35,413 bases of DNA from a virus: IMG/VR virus record IMGVR_UViG_3300045993_000598, positions 1-35,413 of that record. One strand, written 5' to 3'. The stretch's first letter is position 1. The number at the start of each line of letters is the position of its first letter. The notes under the pieces are model-generated. The model was given only the letters and a program-made list of their open reading frames with translations, had not been told where the DNA came from and did no database searches. The position numbers and the translations under genes were made by a program. This document shows positions 7,578 to 15,785 of the stretch, in pieces.

Positions 7578-9008
7578 ATGAGTTTTAATTTAAAAGTCAC
7601 AGGCAGCGTTACTAATAATGTAGCCGAAGTTGATGTAAATAATAATTTGAAAGTTAATCTTCCAATTACAGAAGCGCAAGGTGGATTTGCATCTCTTACT
7701 TCAGAGATTGATGCAGGGACCGTGACAGGCACTCGTTATAATAAGGCACTTGAGGTGTCTGACGACTATAGACTCCGCATTGGCCAAGATAACATGATAT
7801 TCAATGAGTGTTTCCCTGGAACTGCTGTGAATACAGCTCTATGGTCAACAACACTTACGACCATGACAAATACTGTTGCATCTGGGTTTTCAAATCTAAA
7901 TGCCGGGGGTTCTATTGCCGCTGCTGCTGTAGCCAATCAGAGAACATATCGTCACTTTCCTTGCTACAAGCAATATTCTACATATTTTGAAATGGAAGTC
8001 CAACTATCTACAACACCACAAACTGGAAATAGATGTGAATGGGGAGCAATGCTTGTTGCTACTACTGCTATTCCTACTGATGGTGCTTTTTTCAGGCTCA
8101 CAGAGGGTGGTCTGTTTTATGGTGTTATGAATTACAATGGATCAGAGACTCAAACTGCGGCTTTAACTTTGCCAGCGGCTGGAACTACTCACTCTTACTT
8201 AATATATGTGCATAGCCAAGGCGTCGAGTTTTGGATTGATAATATTCTACATGGAGAGATCCAGTCACCATCAGCTCAAGGTGCATCACTAACATCAATG
8301 AACGTACCTGTTGCTTTCAGAAATTACAATGTGACTGCAGCGTCTACGGCTCAAGTAATGAAAATCGGAAACGTGAACGTAACTTGGGGTGATCAAGCGA
8401 TGAGTAAGCCTTGGGGGCATGTTATTTCTGGAACTGGCGGTCACTCGACTCAAGGCCAGACCGGAGGTACGATGGGATCAACAGCAATTATCACAAATGC
8501 GGCAACAGCTGCCGCTGCTGCGGTTGTGAACGTATCTGCTGCTGCTCAGTTTGTTGGTCTTGGCGGATACTTCAACGTACTACCAACTTTAACTGCTGGC
8601 TCAGACGGTATCTTGTGCTCTTACCAAGTTCCAGTTGGAACGGCGGCGCTTCCAGGTAAATCGCTTTATGTAACTGGTATTGTTATTGATGGTGTGGTTA
8701 CAACAATTCTTGCTGGTGGCCCTGTTATTTATGCAGTCGGAATTGCTTATGGATCAACAAACGTATCATTGGCAACAACAGAATCAGCAGTAGCAAAGGC
8801 ACCAAGACGTTTAGCGCTTGGTATACAATCATACGCTGCAACTGCTGCGGTTGGAGCTCAAGGACAACATTTACAGGATGACTACACTTGTGCACCGATA
8901 TGTGTTCAACCGGGTGAGTTCTTTCAAGTGACACTTAGAAACTTTGGAACTGTTACAACTACTGGAGCGATCACTTTCGCGGTAGGCATCACTGGTTACT
9001 GGGAATAA
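7578..9008 (+). CDS. Large beta-sandwich virion protein (capsid fibre/decoration candidate)
   Basis: 476 residues. The first ~80 residues are a repetitive beta start (MSFNLKVTGSVTNNVAEVDV). Residues ~85-275 look like a concanavalin/LamG-type jelly roll: MEVQLSTTPQTGNRCEWGAM, then FFRLTEGGLFYGVMNYNG, then YVHSQGVEFWIDN. A glycine/alanine-rich spacer (WGHVISGTGGHSTQGQTGGT) leads to a second beta domain (~330-476) ending VGITGYWE. Such folds bind carbohydrates or trim the capsid surface. The gene lies between capsid and neck genes with an AAAGGGG site at 7563-7569. Virion location is likely; ligand binding is inferred from fold pattern. Confidence 0.6.
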   Translation: MSFNLKVTGSVTNNVAEVDVNNNLKVNLPITEAQGGFASLTSEIDAGTVTGTRYNKALEVSDDYRLRIGQDNMIFNECFPGTAVNTALWSTTLTTMTNTVASGFSNLNAGGSIAAAAVANQRTYRHFPCYKQYSTYFEMEVQLSTTPQTGNRCEWGAMLVATTAIPTDGAFFRLTEGGLFYGVMNYNGSETQTAALTLPAAGTTHSYLIYVHSQGVEFWIDNILHGEIQSPSAQGASLTSMNVPVAFRNYNVTAASTAQVMKIGNVNVTWGDQAMSKPWGHVISGTGGHSTQGQTGGTMGSTAIITNAATAAAAAVVNVSAAAQFVGLGGYFNVLPTLTAGSDGILCSYQVPVGTAALPGKSLYVTGIVIDGVVTTILAGGPVIYAVGIAYGSTNVSLATTESAVAKAPRRLALGIQSYAATAAVGAQGQHLQDDYTCAPICVQPGEFFQVTLRNFGTVTTTGAITFAVGITGYWE

Positions 9009-9027
9009 TTAAAAAGGAATATGAGAA

Positions 9028-10302
9028 TTGAGTTTATTATTATCATCAGTTAGTAGTGGAGCAACGGCCTACACCATAGCGGTGGCGGTCGGTGCTTTTT
9101 CTTCTGCTGGTGTTAGTAACAATTTGATTAGATCAGCAGTCACTCAAGTTTCTGTTGGATCATATTCGATAAGTGGCCAGAGCAATAATATTTTTATTGG
9201 ATATGTTTCTCAGATATCAGCTGGATCATTTTCACTAACTGGAAATAATGCAAATCAACTTAAATCATCTCGATCGATAATATCGTCAGGATCATTTTCT
9301 GAAGTTGGAAACAGCGTAAACTTCTTAAGAAGCTACAATGTTCCAATATCATCTGGAACATATTTAGAATCTGGAAATGCTTCTATACTAAGGCGCGGTT
9401 ATAATTTACCAATAGCATCGGCAAGCTATTTAGAAACTGGCATACCAGCAAACTTAGTTAAAACATCTGCAATGACAGTTTATGTATCACCAGGCGGATA
9501 CTTGGCAGACGGGCAGCCCATTAACCTGGTTAAAACAACAAGACTTCCATTGTCGGTTGGTGTGTTTAGTGAGACTGGGAATAATTCAAATTTAATAAAA
9601 TCATTCAGGTTAGTAAATAATAATGGATCATTCTCAGAGAGTGGTCAGGCACTTAATTTAATTAAGTACTCTCGTGCGATATTAGCTGCTGGGGCATTTG
9701 CCGAGTCAGGTAGTCCAACAAACATATTAAAGGGCGCAGTCGCAATTGCATCTGTTGGAAGCTTTAACGAGACTGGAAATTCGGTTAACCTAAAAAAGAC
9801 AATAGCTATAACTGCTCTGAGTGGTTCATTCTCAGAGGTTGGTAATGCTGTAAATCTAGTTCGATCTATCAGGTTTGCAATATCAAATGGATCTTATTTA
9901 GCAGGTGCAATTCCAGCTAATCTGAAACATGACTATAGACAGCAGATATCAACAGCAAGTTATTCATCTTTGTTAAATGATGCAAATGCAATTAGGACAT
10001 CAAGTATTACGGCTGGATCTGGATCATTCTCTGTTACTGGTATAGATGCTGGGCAGATTAAATCTGCCAATATGTTTGCTGACGCTGGAACATTTGATGT
10101 TGCTGGAGCCGATGCGTTATTCAGTGGATCAAGGATAATTTATCCATCTGCTGGATCTTTTTCAATATCTAGAAAACCTGTGACGTTAACATACTCTGGT
10201 GCAAGTGGAACATATGTTACAATGGCAGAATTTATTGCCACGAGAGATGCATTGCAATCGGAGATAAATATGCTCAAAATGTTACTATACTCAATGCTTT
10301 AA
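9028..10302 (+). CDS. Tandem-repeat fibre-like virion protein
   Basis: 424 residues starting at TTG; an AAAGGA ribosome-binding site lies at 9013-9018, and an ATG at 9021 is in another frame and closes quickly. Nearly the whole protein is a tandem array of about 17 units of 22-24 residues built on (S/A)xGSFSxTGxxxNLxK. The C-terminus (AEFIATRDALQSEINMLKML) is a short heptad-patterned helix that could trimerise the chain. This suggests an elongated beta-solenoid or repeat fibre, probably on the head given its position before the neck genes. Similar 'GSYSLTG' arrays occur in other phage proteins of unknown role. Length may vary by gain or loss of repeats. Confidence 0.7.
   Translation: MSLLLSSVSSGATAYTIAVAVGAFSSAGVSNNLIRSAVTQVSVGSYSISGQSNNIFIGYVSQISAGSFSLTGNNANQLKSSRSIISSGSFSEVGNSVNFLRSYNVPISSGTYLESGNASILRRGYNLPIASASYLETGIPANLVKTSAMTVYVSPGGYLADGQPINLVKTTRLPLSVGVFSETGNNSNLIKSFRLVNNNGSFSESGQALNLIKYSRAILAAGAFAESGSPTNILKGAVAIASVGSFNETGNSVNLKKTIAITALSGSFSEVGNAVNLVRSIRFAISNGSYLAGAIPANLKHDYRQQISTASYSSLLNDANAIRTSSITAGSGSFSVTGIDAGQIKSANMFADAGTFDVAGADALFSGSRIIYPSAGSFSISRKPVTLTYSGASGTYVTMAEFIATRDALQSEINMLKMLLYSML
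9088..10215 (+). repeat. About 17 degenerate 66-72 bp coding repeats
   Basis: Successive units are recognised by the cores VGAFSSAG, VGSYSISG, AGSFSLTG, SGSFSEVG, SGTYLESG, SASYLETG, PGGYLADG, VGVFSETG, NGSFSESG, AGAFAESG, VGSFNETG, SGSFSEVG, NGSYLAGA and later weaker copies, spaced about 23 residues apart. At DNA level 'GGATCATTTTC' and 'GGATCATTCTC' variants recur. The units are diverged rather than identical, so this is an old array under protein-level selection. Confidence 0.85.
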
Positions 10303-10316
10303 TAAGGCGGTTTAGA

Positions 10317-11033
10317 TTGGCTATTTTTCCCAAATTAGAGATCGAAGCAAAGATTCAGATCGGTGAGAAGACCAGGATCAATGCTACAAAGTCTTATAAA
10401 ACTCAAGGTGAGGCTGCAATCACACTGGTTAGAATTAGACCTGACTCATTAGTGGCAACTTGGTTTACTGTGTCTGATGTTCTTGACGCATCTACCTACT
10501 GGCTGGATTGGGAATACTCGGCTGCTGGTGATTATATTTGTCAGATTGAAATCACCACAAATGGTGCAGCAGTTACAAACTCTGCAACAATAACCGTGGT
10601 GGCAGAAGCGACTGAGAATTTATTTTCTAAAGATGGAGACATCTCGACTCAGGAGCCAGATATTCTAAAGTTTGTTAAAGATGGTAAGACTGGTTTTAAT
10701 GATTTTCATCGGTTTGCACAGGCGAGCATTATGGATGAGATCTATAGGGCCAGGATCTTTAACACCGATGGTGGCAAGCTCACGGTGGCAGAAGTGCTAG
10801 ACGTTGAGGAGCTAAAGCCTTGGTCAGTTAACATGGTTTTAAGAAATATATTTCAGTCGATTTCGAATAAAGTTGATGACGTGTTTCAGAATAAATCTAA
10901 TTTCTATGCAGCCAAAGAAGTCGAGGATCGTAATCGGGCAATGAACCAGATGCGACTTGATTTCAATAAGGACGGTATTCTTAGCACAACAGAGCAGTAT
11001 GATATGCGCTCACTAGAGTTGGTGCGCAGATGA
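10317..11033 (+). CDS. Head-tail connector/completion protein with Ig-like and EF-hand-like parts
   Basis: 238 residues from a TTG start with an AAGGCGG site at 10304-10310. Residues ~20-98 form an Ig-like beta domain (LVATWFTVSDVLDAS, then GDYICQIEITTNGAAVTNSA). The C-terminal half is helical (FNDFHRFAQASIMDEIYRAR). Residues 215-226 read DFNKDGILSTTE, a near-canonical EF-hand calcium loop with D1, N3, D5, G6 and E12. It lies between the head accessory block and the tail terminator candidate and ends in an ATGA overlap with the next gene. Connector role is inferred from position. Confidence 0.55.
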   Translation: MAIFPKLEIEAKIQIGEKTRINATKSYKTQGEAAITLVRIRPDSLVATWFTVSDVLDASTYWLDWEYSAAGDYICQIEITTNGAAVTNSATITVVAEATENLFSKDGDISTQEPDILKFVKDGKTGFNDFHRFAQASIMDEIYRARIFNTDGGKLTVAEVLDVEELKPWSVNMVLRNIFQSISNKVDDVFQNKSNFYAAKEVEDRNRAMNQMRLDFNKDGILSTTEQYDMRSLELVRR

Positions 11034-11452
11034 GCATGACTGCTGTTCGATCTTATTTTAAAGCCAGATGCATTGCTCTGGGAATGAAAGAGCACGACGA
11101 TGGATTTAATGAGGATAATGTTGCGAGCACTGTTCTTGATAATTCTTTTCATGTCCTTCTTGGTAATTTTTCAGGACGTAAATTAAATCAGAGCGATCAG
11201 GAAATGGATTGCCCAGTGACGGTGACGTTCTGGGTAAAGGGATTTAGAAGGCCTGTCGAGGGGCTTGATAAAGCCATACTTAAGTCGGAGCTGCTAGTTA
11301 AAGAAACATTGAAAAATTCGAATAGACTGGGACAATCTATTAAGAATGTTACTCTTGGCAGCGTGAATTTTGCGGCCCTGAGTGACGATAACGACAATGC
11401 GGTTAAGGTCACATTGTCATTTACTGCGTTGATTAGTTTAGCAATTATTTAA
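11030..11452 (+). CDS. Tail terminator/tail completion protein (putative)
   Basis: 140 residues beginning MSMTAVRSYFKARCIALGMK. The alpha/beta pattern with CPVTVTFWVKGFRRPVEGLD in the middle and a beta C-terminus (VKVTLSFTALISLAII) resembles small tail terminator proteins (lambda gpU type), which cap the tail tube and contact the neck. The position directly upstream of the tail tube gene supports this. The start overlaps the previous stop (ATGA). Sequence similarity alone would not settle it. Confidence 0.55.
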   Translation: MSMTAVRSYFKARCIALGMKEHDDGFNEDNVASTVLDNSFHVLLGNFSGRKLNQSDQEMDCPVTVTFWVKGFRRPVEGLDKAILKSELLVKETLKNSNRLGQSIKNVTLGSVNFAALSDDNDNAVKVTLSFTALISLAII

Positions 11453-11473
11453 CTTAAAATAAAGGGGATCACA

Positions 11474-12388
11474 ATGGGTGTTGAGAATATTAAAATTGAA
11501 CCGATGGAAGTTTACTTGGGCGAGGACATTGCTCAGGTGCAAACAATTACTTGTGTCGGTGATACGGCTTTGCTGCCACTAAACAACAAGTATTTTTTCT
11601 TCTATGACTCTGCTGGCGCAAAGCACTACGCATGGTTTAACGTAGCAGCAGGTGGTGTTGATCCAGCTATCAGTGGCTACACAGCTCACGTTGTTGCTAT
11701 CTCTGCTCTTGCAAGTTCAACTACTGTAGCATCTGCACTTCGCACAGTGCTTGATTCTGTAACTGGATTTGATTCTACTGTGTCTGGTTATACAGTAACA
11801 TTGACTCACACAGTTACTGGGTATGCGACATTAGCGCATGATGCTCAGGCGACTGCTGGTAAGACTAACTTTGCATTTCATTTGATCACTGCTGGCGATC
11901 TTTATGAAATCATGGGCTACATTGATGGTGACATTTCAGTATCTGGTTTGGGTGCAGCTCCTGTTGACATCACAGCCCACCAGACTGGTGCGGATGTTCT
12001 TGGACAGATCAAGACCTCATCTGGATCACCTGAGATTTCTTTCTCTTTGAAAGAAGTAACTACTGCTAAATACAAAAAGATCCTGAGATACTCTGGCGCA
12101 TCTTATTTGCCAGTAGGTGGATCGAACGAAATGGTAGGTGGCGGAGCACTTGGAAAGTTCTCATCTATCCAGCAGGCTCGTTTGGTGCTACACCCTGTGC
12201 GCCTCGATACGGCCGACAAAACAAACGATTATGTTTTCTGGAAATGTAACATCGACATGACAGATGCATCTTTCTCTGGCGAGAAGATTTTGCTCCTGCC
12301 TGTTAAATGCAAAGCATTCCAGGATACTACGAAGCCAAAAGCCATCAACGTATGGGCTTATGGTGACTGGTCACAGAGCTTGACATAA
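11474..12388 (+). CDS. Major tail (tube) protein
   Basis: 304 residues with an AAAGGGGATCACA leader like other strongly expressed structural genes here. The N-terminus (MGVENIKIEPMEVYLGED) and the part from about residue 139 on (ITAGDLYEIMGYIDGDISVS through MTDASFSGEKILLLPVKC) fit a tail tube protein. Residues ~36-138 appear to be an inserted module (KYFFFYDSAGAKHYAWFNVA, then PAISGYTAHVVAI) that occurs in various phage structural proteins. Position before the frameshifted chaperones and tape measure supports the call. A 10-bp perfect hairpin follows the stop. Confidence 0.75.
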   Translation: MGVENIKIEPMEVYLGEDIAQVQTITCVGDTALLPLNNKYFFFYDSAGAKHYAWFNVAAGGVDPAISGYTAHVVAISALASSTTVASALRTVLDSVTGFDSTVSGYTVTLTHTVTGYATLAHDAQATAGKTNFAFHLITAGDLYEIMGYIDGDISVSGLGAAPVDITAHQTGADVLGQIKTSSGSPEISFSLKEVTTAKYKKILRYSGASYLPVGGSNEMVGGGALGKFSSIQQARLVLHPVRLDTADKTNDYVFWKCNIDMTDASFSGEKILLLPVKCKAFQDTTKPKAINVWAYGDWSQSLT

Positions 12389-12401
12389 TATATCTCTCTA
12401 G

Positions 12402-12429
12402 TGGACGGTAGTGATATAGCTACCGTCCA
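12402..12429 (+). terminator. Perfect 10-bp stem-loop after tail tube gene
   Basis: TGGACGGTAG (12402-12411), an 8-base loop TGATATAG, then CTACCGTCCA (12420-12429): ten uninterrupted pairs. No T-run follows, so a classic intrinsic terminator is unlikely. It could be an attenuator, an mRNA 3'-end stabiliser or a block that makes tube mRNA more abundant than the downstream chaperone and tape-measure message. It lies 13 bases after the tail tube stop and just before the GGAGG site of the next gene. Confidence 0.6.
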
Positions 12430-12437
12430 GTGGAGGA

Positions 12438-12451
12438 TGCATAATTATGCA
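12438..12451. repeat. 14-bp perfect palindrome TGCATAATTATGCA, copy 1
   Basis: A perfect palindrome containing the ATG (12447-12449) of the tail chaperone gene, placed one base after GGAGGA. The identical 14-mer occurs at 26968-26981, again covering an ATG preceded by AGGA but on the opposite strand. It could be a protein-binding site or a local RNA structure over the start codon; function is unknown. Confidence 0.8.
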
Positions 12452-12716
12452 ATTTAAAGTCAGCGATAGAAGACCGAAAGCAACAATTGAGATCGATGGT
12501 GTCGAGTACAAGGTATTCTCACCAACTCTAGGTCAATCTGATGCTTACTCTGATGCAGTTGAAAAGATTAAAGACGACCACAAGAAAATCTATTTCGCTA
12601 TGCGAGAGTATATCTCTCAGCTTGGAAATATCCCACGCGATAAAATGAATAAAATCCCAGATGATATGTTCTTTGATTTGTTCAAACATATCACTCAGCC
12701 AGAAAAAAAAAGCTAG
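12447..12716 (+). CDS. Tail assembly chaperone, short form (gpG-like)
   Basis: 89 residues, beginning MQFKVSDRRPKATIEIDGVE and ending HITQPEKKS. It lies between the tail tube and tape measure genes, the standard place for the chaperone that coats the tape measure protein before tube polymerisation. The gene ends in a run of nine A bases followed by GCTAG, the hallmark of a -1 programmed frameshift that extends it into the next frame. A GGAGG ribosome-binding site (12432-12436) lies upstream; the ATG lies within a palindrome. Confidence 0.8.
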   Translation: MQFKVSDRRPKATIEIDGVEYKVFSPTLGQSDAYSDAVEKIKDDHKKIYFAMREYISQLGNIPRDKMNKIPDDMFFDLFKHITQPEKKS

Positions 12717-13000
12717 ATCCATCATCATTTAGATATGCAAAGATGTGCAGCTTTTATGGCTGGACTTTGGATGAGGTTAAGAAATTATCCATTGATGATT
12801 TTGATCAGTTCTGGTTAGCAATATCAGTAATTGAGTCTAGGAAAATGTTAAATTTAATTACAGTTGGTGACTTTTCTCATATGAAACAATCAACCAGGGA
12901 TAAGGTTTTTAAGGACTTGTCCGATGATGCATTTCCATCTAGCATAATGCCTGTAAGGCAAGTCTCCACCAGTGAGCTTGCAAAAGTCTTAGGGGGATAA
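12447..13000 (+). CDS. Tail assembly chaperone, frameshifted long form (gpGT-like)
   Basis: A -1 slip in the A9 tract (12703-12711) joins the gpG-like frame to the frame that stays open from the slip site to the stop at 12998-13000. After the slip the product continues KLDPSSFRYAKMCSFYGWTL and ends STSELAKVLGG; total about 184 residues. The downstream part has an internal ATG at 12743 without a ribosome-binding site, supporting production by frameshift rather than separate initiation. This G/GT arrangement is conserved in long-tailed phages; the T part binds the tape measure or tail tube protein. Frame geometry (0 to -1) is exactly as required. Confidence 0.8.
12702..12711 (+). promoter_or_regulatory. 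Probable -1 ribosomal frameshift site
   Basis: Zero-frame codons are GAA AAA AAA AGC TAG. The A-AAA-AAA heptamer (12704-12710) lets both tRNAs re-pair after a one-base slip back, and the next codon becomes AAG. The zero-frame stop comes one codon later. No obvious strong stem-loop follows, as in several other A-tract sites. Confidence 0.75.
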
Positions 13001-15010
13001 TTGGCTGACGATAGCAACCTGACGGTAAAAATTGTCCTCGATGATGGATCTATTGCAACTGGTTTTGCAAAGATCGAAAAACAAGCCAAAGACACAGCAG
13101 AAAAAACAGGATCTCATTTTTCAGAGTTAGGTGATGAGATCGCCAAAGAGCTTCCATCATCTATTTCAGAAGGTATTAAGGCAATAGGACCTGTCATTGG
13201 TGGAGTATTGCTTGGGATTGGAGCAATTGGTATTGCTCTGAAAGAAGCATTTGATCTATCTGTTGAAGGCGAAAAGCTGAAGGCGGTTGATTTACAATTC
13301 AATGCGCTTGCGGCTGGTGCTGGCATTATAGGTGAGGATCTAAAGGCAGGGCTTGAAAAAGCAGCGGGTGGATTAGTATCGACAGATAATTTATTGCAGA
13401 TCGCAAATAAATCAATGATCAACCTTGGGTCTAGTGCTGCTAGGTTACCAGAGGTTTTAGACCTAGCAAGGACTGCTACACTTGCACTTGGCGGATCTAT
13501 TGAAGATAGATTTGCTGCAATATCTAGTGCGATTGAGACCGGAAATACAAGGGCACTAAAATCAGCTGGGATTATTGTCGATGCTGATAAAGCATACAAA
13601 GATTATGCAGAGACATTAAATGTTTCTGTTGGATCACTTAGCCAAGCACAAAAACAACAAGCTGTTTTAAATGCAGTTCTTGAGCAAGGTCGAGAGAAAT
13701 TTAAAAACGTAAGCAAAGATGTCCAACCAATTCAGACAAATATGCAACTCCTATCGGTTGCAATTCAGGACACAAAGGAAAATTTTGCTAGTCTTATAAA
13801 TGGAAGTATTGGCGCAGGTCTAGCAAAACTTGCTGGAGCAGCTGCTTCTGCTGTATCTGCATTTACAAACTTAACATCAGGAAAAACAGACTTAACTGCT
13901 GGCACTCAAGAGCAGGCAAATACATTTAAAGAGACTGTTGGGTTTTTAAATACACGACTTGAAAAATACAGATCTGAGTTGGCGTTATCTGAGGCAGCTG
14001 GTAACACAGCTTTTTCTGATCAGATCCGAAGCAACATAAAGTTAACAGAAGCTCGGATGTTTGATCTCAATTTTGAGATTGCTCAAATTGAAGGACAATA
14101 TAAAAATGCTGCTATTGCAAGCGATGAGAGCACTGCAAAACAGGTAGAAAATGCTTCAAAGATTGCTGAGCTAACGGTTCAACAAGTTGCCGAAAGAGAA
14201 CAGGCCAATCAAAAAATACAGGCCGATCAGATACAGGCACAGCTTGAATTTACTGCTGCACAGGAGCAGAAAATTGGATTGATTCAGAACTATGCCGATC
14301 AGGCCTCGATGACTCAAGCTGTGGCTAGACAAAATGAATTGTTATTAAATGAGCAATTCAATCTGCAGTCACAGCAATTAGATCAGAAATTTATTGATGA
14401 TGAATCAATGACTGCTGATCAGTATGCACAAGCACAAGTTAACCTTGAGATTCAAAAGCAATCAAAGTTAACAAGTCTTGCAACTAGTACAGCATCTAAA
14501 TTAAAAGCAATAGAAGATGCATCATTCAAGCAGCGTATTGCTGGATTTTCTTCATTCTTTGGTAATCTTGCCACATTATCTGATAGTGGTTCTAAAGAGC
14601 TAGCAGCGATTGGGAAAGCAGCTGCACTTGCTCAAGCAACCATCGATGGATATGCGGCTGTTGTTGGTGCTTATAAAAATGGAGCATCTATCGGAGGCCC
14701 TGCTCTCGGTGCTGCTTTTGCTGCGGCTGCTGGTATCGCAACCGCTGTACAGATTGCAAAGATAGCATCAGCTGGCGGTCCTGGTGGTTCATCCGGTGGA
14801 GGAGCTACATATTCACCAGATGCAGGTGGAGGTGGTGGAGTCACTCCATCTTTACAGCCAACTCCTGCTGCTCAGTTAAATCAGAGTGCTGCATCTGTGA
14901 GTGTAAATGTACAAGGTAATATTCTAAACAATAAAGACTCGGCACTTTACATTGCTGATATTTTGAATGAGCAGTTTAAATCTGGTGGCGTAATTTTCGG
15001 AGCAACATAA
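13001..15010 (+). CDS. Tape measure protein
   Basis: 669 residues from a TTG start right after the preceding TAA, with AGGGGGA at 12991-12997. Largest gene between the chaperones and the distal tail gene. It is alanine/glutamine-rich and helical, with hydrophobic segments near the N-terminus (AIGPVIGGVLLGIGAIGIAL) and near residues 545-590 (alanine/glycine-rich), then a Gly-rich linker (GGPGGSSGGGATYSPDAGGG). Tape measure length sets tail length; at the usual ~0.15 nm per residue this predicts a tail of roughly 100 nm. No lysozyme or peptidase domain was recognised. The C-terminus resembles a phage tail tip-binding segment. Confidence 0.85.
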   Translation: MADDSNLTVKIVLDDGSIATGFAKIEKQAKDTAEKTGSHFSELGDEIAKELPSSISEGIKAIGPVIGGVLLGIGAIGIALKEAFDLSVEGEKLKAVDLQFNALAAGAGIIGEDLKAGLEKAAGGLVSTDNLLQIANKSMINLGSSAARLPEVLDLARTATLALGGSIEDRFAAISSAIETGNTRALKSAGIIVDADKAYKDYAETLNVSVGSLSQAQKQQAVLNAVLEQGREKFKNVSKDVQPIQTNMQLLSVAIQDTKENFASLINGSIGAGLAKLAGAAASAVSAFTNLTSGKTDLTAGTQEQANTFKETVGFLNTRLEKYRSELALSEAAGNTAFSDQIRSNIKLTEARMFDLNFEIAQIEGQYKNAAIASDESTAKQVENASKIAELTVQQVAEREQANQKIQADQIQAQLEFTAAQEQKIGLIQNYADQASMTQAVARQNELLLNEQFNLQSQQLDQKFIDDESMTADQYAQAQVNLEIQKQSKLTSLATSTASKLKAIEDASFKQRIAGFSSFFGNLATLSDSGSKELAAIGKAAALAQATIDGYAAVVGAYKNGASIGGPALGAAFAAAAGIATAVQIAKIASAGGPGGSSGGGATYSPDAGGGGGVTPSLQPTPAAQLNQSAASVSVNVQGNILNNKDSALYIADILNEQFKSGGVIFGAT

Positions 15011-15011
15011 A

Positions 15012-15782
15012 ATGGCACTTACATTCTCTAAATTCTATGGTGGTTTTAATGTTAGTTCGAGCAACATCTACATCTCATTTAAAGAAGGTGCAGGACCTGA
15101 GCTAAATGCGACAGTGGCCATCGGATCATATTCGGCTGTGGATTTCTGTGCAGCTATTTCATCAGCACTTAATACGGCAGGATCATTTGCTTATGCAGTG
15201 ACTTTTGATAGGTCGACAAGATTTATCACCGTGACTGCGAGTGGCTCGTTTAAGTTGCTTGGTGCAACCGGATCAACCAATGGGCTTAGTTGTCTAGTGA
15301 CTATGGGATTCATGACAGACACGACTCTGGCTACCAGTGCAACTGGTTCTATAGTTTGTGGGTATGAGTTTAGACCTCAGTTTCCTGTTCAAGATTATCT
15401 GCCGAGTGCAAATAATGAGAGTGCTGTTGATGCCACTGTGAATAAGACCGCAAGTGGTCTTGTGCAAGTAGTGCGGTTTGGCTCTCAGAGGATGATAAAA
15501 TTCTCGATTCAATATGCAAACAATAACCCAAGCGACAGTCCTATCATTAGATATAACCAATCTGCTGTTAGCGAACTAAATGCTTTCATGTTGGATGCTA
15601 CGTCTAAAAACTATATTGAATTTATGTACGATGAAAATGATGTTGATACTTTCGAAGTCATGCTTTTAGAGTCTACAGAGAAGGACTCTAAGGGTATTGG
15701 GTATGAGCTAAAAGAGATGCTCTCTAAAAAGCTACCTGGATACTTCGAGACTGGAATCTTAACATTTAGAAAGATCGGGTAA
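15012..15782 (+). CDS. Distal tail protein candidate
   Basis: 256 residues, starting two bases after the tape measure stop. The N-terminal ~110 residues contain a module (GSYSAVDFCAAISSALNTAG, then YAVTFDRSTRFITVTASGSF, then LGATGSTNGL) that appears in diverse phage virion proteins. The C-terminal half is beta-rich and ends KKLPGYFETGILTFRKIG. Position after the tape measure and the strand-rich C-terminus suit a Dit-like or first baseplate protein that begins the tail tip. Function is inferred from gene order. Confidence 0.55.
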   Translation: MALTFSKFYGGFNVSSSNIYISFKEGAGPELNATVAIGSYSAVDFCAAISSALNTAGSFAYAVTFDRSTRFITVTASGSFKLLGATGSTNGLSCLVTMGFMTDTTLATSATGSIVCGYEFRPQFPVQDYLPSANNESAVDATVNKTASGLVQVVRFGSQRMIKFSIQYANNNPSDSPIIRYNQSAVSELNAFMLDATSKNYIEFMYDENDVDTFEVMLLESTEKDSKGIGYELKEMLSKKLPGYFETGILTFRKIG

Positions 15783-15785
15783 ACT

